This document shows, in pieces, positions 1 to 12,550 of a stretch of 64,000 bases of DNA (its first letter is position 1; the number at the start of each line of letters is the position of its first letter). Location: NCBI GenBank assembly GCA_002077065.1, contig NAJO01000066.1:97654-161653 (forward strand), given 5' to 3'. The notes beneath the pieces were generated by a model. It saw only the letters and a list, made by a program, of their open reading frames with translations, did not search any database and was not told the DNA's origin. Both the position numbers and the translations under genes were made by a program. Source of the stretch: Cryoendolithus antarcticus (Eukaryota > Ascomycota > Dothideomycetes > Cladosporiales > Cladosporiaceae).

Positions 1-2277
1 CTTCCCGGGCTTGATGAAGATCTTGCGCAGGTACTCCACCACCTCATCTTCCTCCCAATGCAGCTTTCGTATCTGCTTGATCACTTTTTCAAGCGACTTC
101 TTGTTGAGATCCAAGTAGGCTAGCTTGCGGATGTACGTATCGAGAGACGTGCGCTCCTTCTGCTGGATAGCAGCACGCGCAGGCGGATCAGCGTAGTACA
201 TTGCGTTTTCAATCAACATGCGCTCATGTTGTCCAAGATGCTGCGCTGCTTTCTTCCTCTGCAGCGTATCGAGGAAAGATGTCATGCGTGGCGAAGTCTT
301 CGGGTTGCGCAGAAGGTAGCGACCGCAGTTTTCCAAGAGCATTGCTATTATCTCAATGTTCATCCGCGAGAAGTCCTCTAAGCTTACCTTCAGGCAATGG
401 AAGATGAAGTGCTCTTGCGCAACGTCGAATTTGGTCAACTCCGCGATATACCGTACGTTTACTAAGCGGACTTGGCCGAGGAAATCTTTCGATTTCCGGC
501 GTTGTAGGCTGCGAAACTCTTCATCGAGGTGCTTCGTAATGGCTTGAGGGACATCAGTCAGATAGCGTCCGAGCGTTGCGATCAGCCGGCCGTATAGTGG
601 CAACAGGTCAGTTCTGCCTTTCGGTATCTCTTCGATGGCCTTGATAAGTCGATTGCGTGAAGCCTTGGAGTTCAGAAAGCAGAAGTCGTAGGCCAGCTGG
701 TCGACTTGATCCTTCGTGGCGAGCTCGTGAAGGCGTGCAAGCACGGCATCGACCTGTGCGCCGACAGTCTTGTTTGCGATCGCAGTCGAGGTATCGTCAG
801 CCGCCGCGTCCCTTGAGTCCGGTCTCGCATCAGCTGTCTCATCACTCCGCTTCCCGACTTGCTCATCCCCATCAGCATTCTTTCTTCTCGGCTCCTCGAG
901 CAAGATCGAAGGCACGCGATCTTTGAGGTCCACCAAATTCTCGTAGAAGCGCCTCTCATCCTCGTCTTCCCAGATGCCAGCACCTTCGCTCTGTCCTCGC
1001 AAATACTCACCCGTTTTGACAAGCCCGATGCCGCTGTCGAAAGCACTACCAGCGGCCTCCTTCTCTGATAGGTCCGGCATCTCCGCGCCTAGCGCATCTG
1101 CCAAAGTCTGTGTACTCGCGATGAGCCGCTCTTGCGCCTTCACGGCTTTCTCGTAGTTCGTCTGCCGATCCTCAAAGACCTCCCCTGACTTCACATACGC
1201 CTCAGCGTTGCGCTTGCTCTGGCTCGTCAAGTTCTTCTGGTCGCGCAGGATATGCGTCTTGACGTCCTCGAAGTATCGCTCAAGGATGTTGCGAAAACGC
1301 TGCTGGACGTGCGATGTCGTGAGTGGCGTGTCCTGAATCACGACCTCATCGTCGTCAGTCGAGGCGGGCGTTTCTGTGTGGCCATTGATCTTCGGTTCAG
1401 CCGTAGTCTCGCCGTTGTCCGCCACAGCTTGTCTCGCATCTTTCTTCGTGCCAGCAGAGCCGAGTACATCCCACGCGAAGCTTTTGACGAACAAGACTAC
1501 CAGCGGAAGATTGACGTGCTCGCGATCGTGGCTCAGCATATCCTTCAGAACCTCTAGTGGGAACGGCTCAGCGTCTGTCGCCCCGATCTTAAGCCCATTA
1601 GTCTTAGCTTTGGGCATAAGCTCGGCGCCCTTTGTCCCTCTTCCAGTCTCATCCGGCTTCGTGACATCCTCCAAACTCCTCAATGCGCTTACCAGCCATA
1701 GCTCAGTCGCTACGCGCAGTAGTACACGCTGCCTAGCAATGCGATCTTTCTCCTCTCTGTCGCGTACCTCAGCCGACAGCGCCTTCAACTGCGCCCTGTC
1801 AGGTGTACTCAGTCCACGCCCGATCAGCCAGCCCAAATTGCATGTGAACTCCTCCGGACCGAAGCGCTGGTGCAATGCGCTGACCACTTCGACGCCGGCA
1901 GCTACCTCGCCAGGCGTCTTGAGCCTGCACAGCCCCTCGTAGCACGCTGACACGATCTCGGTGAGGTACTTGTGCAGCGACAGTGTCCGGACCTCGAGGA
2001 GGAAGGTGGGAAGGCTCGCAATGGTGATGGCCGTGCGCACGCGTTTGATGAAGGCCGTGTTCTTCTTCAGGTTGGAGTCAAGCGAGCCTTGGACGGGGAA
2101 GACGCCTAGTGAGTGTGTTAGTCGTGCCTGAGGCCATAGCTCAGTCAAGTGGATGTACCCTGCTCGCCATCCCAAGCTCGTGTGTTCAACTCCTTCAAAT
2201 CTCCTTCGCAGTATTGTTAGCTACTTCTTGCAGTCGCATGGAGTATGCAAGCGCGTACGTTTCCGTTGCCGCTCCAT
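1..2277 (-). CDS. UPF2: UPF2/Nmd2, nonsense-mediated mRNA decay factor (3' part outside window)
   Basis: Cytoplasmic scaffold of nonsense-mediated decay that links Upf1 to Upf3 through MIF4G domains. The first coding exon is only 19 nt (2259-2277). An intron at 2106-2258 has donor GTACGC, branch site GACTAAC and acceptor CACTAG. Exon 2 then runs open from 2105 past the left edge. Its translation carries the family's landmarks in order: LKKNTAFIKRVRT near the start (first MIF4G), an acidic linker, WEDEDERRFYENLVDLK, CFLNSKASRNRLIKA, and the second MIF4G region with LENCGRYLLRNP and ENAMYYADPP. The third MIF4G domain and the Upf1-binding tail lie outside. Yeast NMD2 also has an intron close to its start, as I recall. 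The start choice rests on the splice model; exon 2 identity is very secure. Confidence 0.93.
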
Positions 2278-2669
2278 AGCGACAGTCTGCCGCGAACGTA
2301 TCAACGTCGCCGCGGCGGGGTGGGGGGGGGGAAGCGGCGTTCAAGGATCGGGCATTTCAGTGTTGTGGGTGCGCAAGCTCGACCGTGGCAGAGCTTGCAT
2401 TGGGAGTGACCGAGAGAGTCGTTGTGTTTGCTGTCTGTTCACGTGATTGGGTCAGCGTAGTGAATGTTGGTGTTGGTGTTAGCACAGCACTGCTACATGC
2501 AAGTGTGAAGTGATCGCCCGCCTTATCGATGTGCAGTGGAGAAACTATCGGCCCGGATAGAGTGAGTGACTCGCGCCTGATCATGTCATGCGTCGCGATT
2601 TCTTTCTCGAGATCATTCGGAGCTTCGTCAATGAGAGAGTTCAGCCAGACTTGACACTTTACAGCAACA
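2278..2669. promoter_or_regulatory. Divergent promoter between UPF2 and the Fyv7-like gene
   Basis: This 392-bp gene-free interval separates two head-to-head genes. It holds a G-rich run at 2317-2331 (four G, T, ten G) on the plus strand, about 40 bp upstream of the UPF2 start and therefore probably in its 5' leader as a C run. No TATA box or other clear element was recognised. The homopolymer is also a likely place for sequencing error. Confidence 0.4.
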
Positions 2670-3356
2670 ATGGCAGAGAAGCGCAAATCTACGGATACCA
2701 GCGATGCTCGTCCTTCTAAGGTCCGGAAAGGCTTCCAAGTCGGCCCCGCCAACCTCCCCGAAGGAATGCACAAGCGCAAAACCCAGCAAATAAAGCAATC
2801 GCTGATCCAACGCGCCCTAATAAAGAAAGACTACGCACGTTTGAAAAAGCAAGGCAAAATTCCCGAGGTCGAGGGCCTACCTGTGCCTGCCTCCTCACAT
2901 CTAGACCGCCCTCCTTCAACCGAAGAAGCAGACTTCGCTGGCTTCCCAGACCATAACTCCGCAGCACCAGTGGAAAGTGCACCTGCGCCGGTAATCTCAG
3001 AACCCCACCCCGACCGCCAAACCCTCATCAACGCCTCCGCTTCCCCGGAACCCGCTCCCCCGGCTCCTCGACCACCTCGTGATCCAAATCGCAAGCGCGA
3101 GCGCAAGCCGAGACCGAATCCCTTCCAGAAGGAGAGGGACGCCGCTTTGGAGGCACAAGCAGCTGCTGACGAGCGACGGCGGGTGCGCGAGGAGGCTGAG
3201 AGGGAGCGGGCGGTGAGGATGGAGGCTAGGGAGCGGGAACGCAGGGCTATGGCGAAGGCGAGGAGTGCGGGGCGGAATGGACAGAGGAAGTTGGGGAGAG
3301 AGAGTGGGGTGCTTTTAGCGAGGGTGCAGAGGATGGTTGGGCAGGGGAAAGTCTGA
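2670..3356 (+). CDS. FYV7: Fyv7-family rRNA-processing protein
   Basis: Single-exon gene of 228 aa; the ATG at 2670 has a good context (acaacaATGG). The N-terminal block at residues ~15-60 (KVRKGFQVGPANLPEG, then basic residues leading to IQRALIKKDYARLKK) resembles the conserved start of Fyv7/TAP26 proteins, which act in nucleolar processing of pre-rRNA for the small subunit. The middle is proline/alanine-rich and looks disordered. The C-terminal third (~residues 140-210) is a highly charged Arg/Glu-rich helix followed by a basic end, as in other members. It ends 132 bp before the convergent MCM3 stop. The assignment rests on the N-terminal block and overall composition, so it is good but not certain. 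Confidence 0.72.
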   Translation: MAEKRKSTDTSDARPSKVRKGFQVGPANLPEGMHKRKTQQIKQSLIQRALIKKDYARLKKQGKIPEVEGLPVPASSHLDRPPSTEEADFAGFPDHNSAAPVESAPAPVISEPHPDRQTLINASASPEPAPPAPRPPRDPNRKRERKPRPNPFQKERDAALEAQAAADERRRVREEAERERAVRMEARERERRAMAKARSAGRNGQRKLGRESGVLLARVQRMVGQGKV

Positions 3357-3488
3357 GACTGGATTTTGAAGGCGGGGAGTGTAGTGAGTAAGAGTGAGAG
3401 GATTGACATGAACATGATGCATTCGCCCAAACGCTGGGTGTGTCTCCTAAAGCCGCAAACGCCTATTCAGCCCCTGTCATACCATACA

Positions 3489-6287
<2,799 letters not shown>

Positions 6288-6816
6288 GATTCCAGTCTGA
6301 CGTGATGCCCAGTACAGAGTAGAGATATAGTCTTAGACTGAAGTTACTGTACGCAACATCAGATCGATCAGACATGTGAAGTTGGCAACGCGTCAAGGGG
6401 AGACGCGAAGTGATCGCGCGCTCGAAGTGCTTGCATGACGCTAGGCTCTTTCGAGATATCCGACTTTCTGATCAAATGCGAAGGTAGTACCCACCCCTCA
6501 TCCCTCTACTATTCACGTTGCAACCACCTCTCTATCTCCTATCAACTGCCCTCTTCGTATACCTGTCAGGTATCATCGCAGCACGAGTGGCTCCCGCAGC
6601 CCCAAAGGATTCAAGATGGCGATCTGCGGTGACGCTAAACCCGCGCCACTTCACAATACCACAAACCAAGTGTGAATCCGGATGCGATCGGCCGTCTTGG
6701 TGTTCTGCACAGCCGCAAGAAGGTATGTACATCAGAGATTGACCTCATATCAGTAAACGTGCACACTCTCATACCGTTGCGCCTTTTCCTCGTCGTTTCA
6801 AATATCAGTCGTCGCG
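6288..6816. other. Intergenic region, MCM3 promoter side
   Basis: 529 bp between the MCM3 start and the decayed coiled-coil gene. Apart from the MCB elements noted separately I see no coding sequence or repeat. The short ORFs here have no recognisable protein character. Confidence 0.5.
6388..6393. promoter_or_regulatory. MluI cell-cycle box (ACGCGT) upstream of MCM3
   Basis: A perfect palindromic ACGCGT lies 101 bp upstream of the MCM3 start, with a related ACGCGA about 10 bp further out (6403-6408). ACGCGT is the binding site of MBF-type (Mbp1/Swi6 or Res) complexes that drive G1/S transcription of DNA-replication genes. Function here is inferred from sequence, position and gene identity. 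Confidence 0.6.
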
Positions 6817-7915
6817 ATGTCCGAATCGTTTGCCACACGTCTGCAGAGCGCAGCTGCACGTAACAAAGAACTACTCTCGATCATCGCGCGGAATGATCAT
6901 GCACCATCGGCGCTTCCGCAGAACGCTGCGTACATTGCGGATCTCGATGCACAACTCAAGAAGACAAATGTTGAGTTAAAGAAGCTCCACGCCATCACTA
7001 AAGATGAGCGAAAGGACCATGTCGAGTATCGTGACAGCACCTTCAAGCTATGCCCACAAGATAGGCGGCAAGAAAGGCCAGGAGAAGTTCACTTCTAAGC
7101 AGGAGAAAGAAGAACGCGAGTTTCTTGAGGCATGGCAAAAAGAGCGTGAAGCCGTTGCACGCCGAGAAGAGATCGCTCGTGCCCTCGACGTTGCCCAAGT
7201 TGACAAGCAGACTCTCGGGCAAGCTGCATTTCAGCACAAGACTGCTCAGACGGAGCTTGACCAGATGTACGCCCAGCTTTTCAATGGCGCAACGCCGGAA
7301 GTCCCAGGCGAGGACCAGATGGAGCAGACCCTGCAGCATCTGATTTTGTATCTTGACCAATGCCAACTACAATTCAACACCGATTCAGCCGGCGAAGCAC
7401 TACGCCGCGCTGAGAGTCGCATTGCAGCCGGCAACAAGAACATGCAAGAGGCTCTCAGCATGTCCCGCGTGGACATGATGGGCCGCGGTACGTTCATCGA
7501 CATGATGGAACGCGACGCTCTGTCCCGGCCACCGTCGCTATATCGGAAGCGATCGTTCACATGAATGCTGCCCGGCAATTGCAGCCTGCGATTCAGCCAC
7601 TCGATAATGTCAACATCGACATGGGCCACGCATGTCTGACATGTTCTTCGATTACATCTTCACGGACATGGCGCAGCATGAGAGAATCCAAGGCAGCGCT
7701 ATGCAGTTGCACAGGGCCGATGATCAGTTGAAGGAGCAGGTTCGACTGCAGCTTGGGAGGGCGGGGGGAGTGAAGACCATCTGGCGCAGGCGAAGTAGGA
7801 TACGGAGAATGCGAGAGAGGAGCTGAAACGTATTCAAGCGGAGACATTCGAGACTTACGGGCAGAGCACTTACCCGGGTCAGAATGCTGATGCACCGCCG
7901 CCGTACGTCGGCTAG
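6817..7915 (+). pseudogene. Decayed coiled-coil protein gene with four frameshifts and a nonsense codon
   Basis: The reading frame of one long coiled-coil protein can be followed across five segments lying in different frames. It starts MSESFATRLQSAAARNKELL at 6817. It shifts by one base near 7050 (into HKIGGKKGQEKF), again near 7527 (into ATVAISEAIVHMNAARQLQ), again near 7630 (into MSDMFFDYIFTDMAQHERI) and again in a GGGGGG run near 7766 (into SEDHLAQAK). It then meets an in-frame TAG at 7796-7798 and continues DTENAREELKRIQAE to a terminal stop at 7913-7915 after APPPYVG. Each segment keeps coding-like composition and the pieces read as one Glu/Lys/Gln-rich helical protein of about 365 residues. 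I recall similar uncharacterised fungal coiled-coil proteins but cannot name a function. The lesions are too many and too spread to be introns. Neighbouring genes are intact, so decay is more likely than poor sequence. Confidence 0.75.
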
Positions 7916-8394
7916 TCGCGCCGGGCTTGCACTACCACCGCTCCGAGCAACTTGAGACTCGGTGTTACGCGATGAGGCAAATGTCCGCATGGGTGGTCAT
8001 TCTAAGCATGACAGTTGCCGGGTGCCACCCTGCTCCCTCGTCACCCACCGGCTAGCCGCATCCTAGCAAACAAACCAATTTCTCATACAGCTGCAGGCCG
8101 CGCCACGAGCCAAGTATCTGACGGAGCCTATCATTGCGCGCTCTCAAGTATGCGTGACAGTTGTTCGCACTCGATGAAGACGCCAGGCTCGACCGCGCCA
8201 CAGCGGCACGACGATGAGCGCCCAAGATGGACGCCTCGATCAGAGGCATGACTTGTCGACAGTGCTTCGTACGACCTTGCACCGAGTGACTGTTTCAGCT
8301 ATGCACTACAAGTACAATCTCAAGACTTCTCTTCCTCTTCCGAGCGTTCCCATTGTCATGAGAACTAAACGAAAACCATCAACGCAACAACAAT
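7916..8394. other. Gene-free interval
   Basis: 479 bp between the pseudogene and the orphan ORF. No conserved coding sequence, RNA gene or repeat was recognised; it presumably holds the promoter of the downstream ORF. Confidence 0.4.
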
Positions 8395-9537
8395 ATGCCC
8401 AATCCATGGGAGATTCAGCAGTGGACCAGACACCCGGCACCTCCTCTGAGACCTCCTACACCCTTCAGTCCGCCCGCTCTCATCCCTCGCCCTCGCGGCG
8501 TTGGCCCTGTCGCCCTGCCCTGGCTCGGCGCATTTGGTGCTGCGCCCTTTGACATGCGACAGCAAGCTCCGGCCCACATACTTCCCAGATTACCACTTCA
8601 TCACTTGACGACGCCATACGACTTCAATAACATCATCAACCCATGGGTTCGAACAAACCCCGAGGTTGTGCCCAATCTCTGGAATGCCCTCCCGCAGGAC
8701 GGACTTCGCCGCGCCTTCCACTTGGTACTGGGCGCCGTAGCTGCGTCGAGCCCCCTCAATGCCGTGGATGACTTCTGTCAGCGCCTACTGGCTGAGCTGG
8801 AGCTCGCCTTGCGCGAGGATACGCGATACTCCATGAGACAAGGAAGCCTCTCGGTCTCCCAGAGAAGCAAGCATATGTTCCGCTCCTTCGCAGAGATCTC
8901 GCACTCATGTCATAGTCCACCACTAGGCGATGTGCTGAGAGACTTCTTCCTGACTCACGTACGACATCTGGCGGAGTATGACTCGCCGCGATTCCTAGCG
9001 CAGTGGTGTCACTCGATCATGCGAAGCTTCATGGCGGGGGAGGACAAAGATCTTTGCCTCATTCAGCTCCTTGAGTACAGACCCGGGTTGATCGATGAGC
9101 TGGACCTCGAAAGTGGTGTGAGGTCGCGACGCGTCAGAGACTACCTGATTGGCCTTGCGGTTACAAATGGTGTTCCGGTACTGAGCACGAGATCGCCCCA
9201 GTCCCGCTACCCGAACGACCATGGCTACGCCTCTCGGGATGATTGGAATGGCTCTGGCCATCATACAGACGATGAGGACTACATTGCTGAGGCTGAGAAC
9301 AAGAGGGACTTCCATCGCAAAGAAGCTGAGCTGCTGAACAACAAGATTTCGCGGTTCGGCACAGCAACTACTGGCAGACCGCGCGGGAGATCGATGGACC
9401 CCCGGGATGATCCGGGATATCGAACGTTTGGCTATCCGCGAGGAAGACCCCAACGGCGCGACGAAAGCCTGCCGCCGCGTTTGAGATATTGGAGCCGCTC
9501 GTGTTCGCGCGGATGGAGCTCTCGCTGGCCGTGGTGA
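8395..9537 (+). CDS. Orphan hypothetical protein with proline-rich N-terminus and Arg-rich C-terminus
   Basis: An open frame of 380 aa from an ATG in an A-rich context (caacaatATG). Residues 1-60 are proline-rich and low in complexity. Residues ~75-260 look folded, with predicted helices (YDFNNIINPWV, LRRAFHLVLGAVAA, DDFCQRLLAELELALRED, FLAQWCHSIMRSFM). The C-terminal third is charged and Arg/Gly-rich (GRPRGRSMDPRDD, YPRGRPQRRDE), suggestive of nucleic-acid contact. I recognise no family. After the TGA the same frame stays open for 21 codons (SRRGGGSRRDQHGNR) and then meets a consensus donor GTATGT at 9600. The annotated stop may therefore be a recent nonsense change, or a short intron may remove it. 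The true 3' end is uncertain. Confidence 0.55.
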   Translation: MPNPWEIQQWTRHPAPPLRPPTPFSPPALIPRPRGVGPVALPWLGAFGAAPFDMRQQAPAHILPRLPLHHLTTPYDFNNIINPWVRTNPEVVPNLWNALPQDGLRRAFHLVLGAVAASSPLNAVDDFCQRLLAELELALREDTRYSMRQGSLSVSQRSKHMFRSFAEISHSCHSPPLGDVLRDFFLTHVRHLAEYDSPRFLAQWCHSIMRSFMAGEDKDLCLIQLLEYRPGLIDELDLESGVRSRRVRDYLIGLAVTNGVPVLSTRSPQSRYPNDHGYASRDDWNGSGHHTDDEDYIAEAENKRDFHRKEAELLNNKISRFGTATTGRPRGRSMDPRDDPGYRTFGYPRGRPQRRDESLPPRLRYWSRSCSRGWSSRWPW

Positions 9538-10093
9538 GGGCTACATGGACCTTCACGGCGTGGCGGTGGGTCTAGGCGTGACCAGCATGGTAATAGAGTA
9601 TGTACCCCGATTATTCTGCTCATACGAACACCTGGTCTGACTTCTCTTGTTGTCTGCACAATTTTGCGAAGTGCGCGAAGACTTGCTGAGGCCGCTCATG
9701 CGTCTACAGTCGCTGATCTGAGTCCTTATAATGGTTCGACGTCCTATCGCAGTTCCCTTCTACGTCTGGCCTCCTTGGACACAACGATTCTGCACTCGAC
9801 CCGTGCGGCTGGATTGTTAGCAGCACAGCCCATATCTTCCATTCAAACAAAGCATATCACGCGCTACGAGCTTCGAAGCCAGAACGATTGCAGAGACCCT
9901 GAACAGTCGCCAGCGTATTTGCACATGTCAGGTCAGGCTCTCCAATCACGTGCTCATCACTCATAGCTAGGTTGCGCCCCGGCACATCATCATCCTCGCT
10001 CATGTGTCAACCCCCCTCGACGCCTCTTTCCACATTTCACAGTTATCTTCCCAAACAGAATTCCTAGCATCTACCACAACTCCGATTCTTAAG
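9538..10093. other. Intergenic region before the SANT-like gene
   Basis: 556 bp. The first ~60 bp may be a continuation of the upstream orphan gene (see that entry). The rest holds nothing recognisable beyond the presumed promoter of the next gene. Confidence 0.4.
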
Positions 10094-11116
10094 ATGGCAG
10101 ACGACGGCATGATGAGCACTGCCGAGCTGGCGGCAGAGATGCAAGCTCTTGAGGCCTCACTGATGGCCGGACTCACCGAGGATCTCAGCGTCAATGATGG
10201 CCTTGCCAACGATGACACGGCGTTGCAAGAAGCACCAGAGACGAGGCCATCTTCACCACAGAAAAGCATCGGGCATGTCTCCGAAGATGATATGCTCCCT
10301 ACCCAGCAGACCAATCTTGGCCAGATCACAACAATTATCGTGGCCCCTGAGATCGCTAACATTGGCTCAACTCAAGAGGAGCCGACAATTGAGCCAGCTG
10401 GTCCACGCAGGCGCCGCGGCAAGAAGGTGAACTCAGGATGGGACTCAGATCATGAGCCTGACAACGAAGGAGGACAAACACCACCGGCCAAGACCGCCGG
10501 TAAGGGTACTCCGCGCAAGACCAGATTAAAAGCGGTTACTGGCAAGGCAGCTGTCAAGCGTACCAGTGTAGCGCGAGACTCCCCATCAGCCGCTGCGAGG
10601 AGGCGCAAGTCGATGGTGCCCATCCCCGCTGGAAGAGTCCGCAGGCCGCCAACGAACGGCATCATCGACTCCCGGCCTCTCGGTCGTAGCCTCGATGAAT
10701 GCGATCCGGCCGACCAAATGCTCTTCACCAAAGCCTCTGCTGGCGTGCCATGGCCAGAAACACACGCCGCCTGGAAGGAGATGACAGGCACCGAGCCTGC
10801 TGCCTCAACGCTACCAAATCGATTCAAGAGGCTACGAGAGAACTTCAGCACGATCAATGAGGAAGACCGGCCATTCTTACTGGATGCTAAGGAGGAGATT
10901 GAGAGGGAGTGGCAGGCGGTTAAATGGGCCAAGATTGCTGAGAGGGTGAAGGAGAAAGGGGGCGAGGGCTATCAGGCTGACGTGCTGCAGAGGACTTGGA
11001 AGAGACTGATGGTTGCAGAAGGACTGCGTCCGCCGCCGGGGCTGATCGATCCTGACTGGCAGATTGAGGTGAAGGAGGGTGGGGAGTCTGATGGTGGCAA
11101 TGGCGAGGACGCGTGA
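10094..11116 (+). CDS. SANT/Myb-like domain nuclear protein, uncharacterised
   Basis: Single exon, 340 aa, starting at the ATG at 10094 (MADDGMMSTAELAAEM). The N-terminal half is acidic and looks disordered. Two short basic patches (PRRRRGKKVNSGW and GRVRRPPTNG) resemble AT-hook or nuclear-localisation segments. A compact C-terminal domain at ~200-310 begins DECDPADQMLFTKASAGVPWPE and continues with HAAWKEMTG, STLPNRFKRLREN, and later VLQRTWKRL. The spaced tryptophans and the 'small module, then LPNR-x-RLR' pattern are typical of Myb/SANT-like DNA-binding domains in many filamentous ascomycete proteins of unknown role. A nuclear DNA- or chromatin-binding role is inferred from this domain; targets are unknown. 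Confidence 0.7.
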   Translation: MADDGMMSTAELAAEMQALEASLMAGLTEDLSVNDGLANDDTALQEAPETRPSSPQKSIGHVSEDDMLPTQQTNLGQITTIIVAPEIANIGSTQEEPTIEPAGPRRRRGKKVNSGWDSDHEPDNEGGQTPPAKTAGKGTPRKTRLKAVTGKAAVKRTSVARDSPSAAARRRKSMVPIPAGRVRRPPTNGIIDSRPLGRSLDECDPADQMLFTKASAGVPWPETHAAWKEMTGTEPAASTLPNRFKRLRENFSTINEEDRPFLLDAKEEIEREWQAVKWAKIAERVKEKGGEGYQADVLQRTWKRLMVAEGLRPPPGLIDPDWQIEVKEGGESDGGNGEDA

Positions 11117-11711
11117 TTCTCGATCTCAGTGGTACATCGGTAGCCATGTGTGCTGCCATGGTCTAGTTGGTAGTAGCGATAGCGAGGTAGCTCAATAACA
11201 TCGACGTGGTCTACTGTCCAGTAACGATACTTGCTTATAGACTGTTCGTGGGTCCACCTTTTCTCGCGATGAGCACATGGCGGGTAATGCTCCTACCAAC
11301 GTAGCCATAGCCGTAAATACTACGCTGCTGCATCACTGAGAGCCTTAGCTGAACGAGGATACCTCGAGTCGCAAGTCGCAGAGTATGTAGGTAGCTTCTC
11401 GTTTGACCGATCTATGCTGGTCTGCAGTTCGGGGCCTGTTTGATAGATGCACAAGAGGTCTCTCAGAACTTCCGGAGATTCGAAGGCAGGGAAACAATGG
11501 GGTGACATACCATGCTACCAGGCACTCCAGAGTCTTTCATAGTCTGCATAAAATCGCCTGTTGTGGATGTTCATACGACGTGCAAGAGAAGTACGAAGTC
11601 CATCGAAGACGGCTTCCTCCACGTGTCAGATACGTGTCAATATATGGCATTACCTTATGTTCAGGTATCATTCTATGTGCCATTGTATGATGTGAGAACG
11701 ATGCTAACAAG
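11117..11711. other. Intergenic region upstream of BOS1
   Basis: 595 bp with no supported gene. Overlapping ORFs run into BOS1 in the wrong frame and are not credible. The sequence just before 11712 is the BOS1 leader. Confidence 0.45.
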
Positions 11712-12550
11712 ATGGTATGTCGCTCCACATCTACTGCCGTCCACATCACTAACACGGCCACCAGAGCGCCCTCTACAACTCCGCCCTCCGCCAGTCCAAA
11801 TCCATCCGTGCCGCCCTGACCTCCCTCGCCGACTCTCCAGCCCCGAACCCAGCTCTCCAAGGCCAGCTCACGACATCAATCTCGTCCTTTTCCCGCACCC
11901 TAGACGACTATCAGCGCTCGGTAGACTCCGAGCTCGTCGTCGACAAAGCCGCAAAGGGCCGAGACCGAATCGCGAACTTCCGATCCGAGCTCTTGGACTT
12001 TCGATCGCGATTCGCGGAGCTAAAGCACGAAAAAGAGGAGGCGAGGACTGCTGCAGATCGTACGGAACTGCTGGGTCGTAGACCACATGCTAGTAACACG
12101 CCAGAGAACCCATACAGCGATGCTGCGGTAAGCTCTGGTGCTGCGGGAGGCCAGAATGTGAACCCGCTGTTCAGAACTTCCAACCCAAACTTCGTGCCTG
12201 GACAGAGCGGAGCGAATAGCTACTCAACCTACCAATCACCCTACGGACTCGGAGATGATCAGAACAGGGAGAACCACGCCTTGAAAGAGCAGAGCTTCTT
12301 CGGCAGCTCGAACGCGGTGCTTGACGAGTACCTGGAGCGAGGCAGGGCTGTGCTTGGGGATCTGGGCGATCAGAGGGAGACACTGAAAGGCGTGCAGAGG
12401 AAGCTGTATAACGTTGGGACGACGCTGGGGATCTCTGGCGATACGATACGCATGGTTGAACGAAGGGCGAAGCAGGACAAGTGGATCTTTTGGGCAGGCG
12501 TGGTGGTGTTTGTGGTCTTTGTTTACTTTGTGCTGAAGTACTTCCGATGA
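11712..12550 (+). CDS. BOS1: Bos1, Qb-SNARE of ER-Golgi transport
   Basis: Type IV membrane SNARE that pairs with Sec22, Bet1 and Sed5 for vesicle fusion between ER and Golgi. The first coding exon is just the start codon (11712-11714). A 50-nt intron (11715-11764; GTATGT, branch CACTAAC, acceptor CCACCAG) precedes exon 2 (11765-12550), giving 261 aa. The spliced N-terminus MSALYNSALRQ lines up with the MNALYNHAVKQ start of yeast Bos1, which supports the one-codon exon. Residues ~5-110 form the helical Habc region. The SNARE motif spans ~175-235, with its zero-layer Gln in the GDQRETLKGVQRKL stretch. It ends in one transmembrane helix, WIFWAGVVVFVVFVYFVL, with a short KYFR tail on the lumenal side. 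Confidence 0.9.

Noticed and set aside
1376..1942. Plus-strand frame of 188 codons opposite UPF2
   Set aside because: The minus strand carries the unmistakable UPF2 protein; the Ser-rich plus frame is its shadow.
11155..11240. tRNA-like A-box (TGGTCTAGTTGGTA)
   Set aside because: No B-box (GGTTCGANTCC) at the right distance and no cloverleaf could be drawn.
11512..12081. Plus-strand frame of 189 codons overlapping the BOS1 start
   Set aside because: It is out of frame with the conserved Bos1 protein and spans its first intron; no protein-like features.
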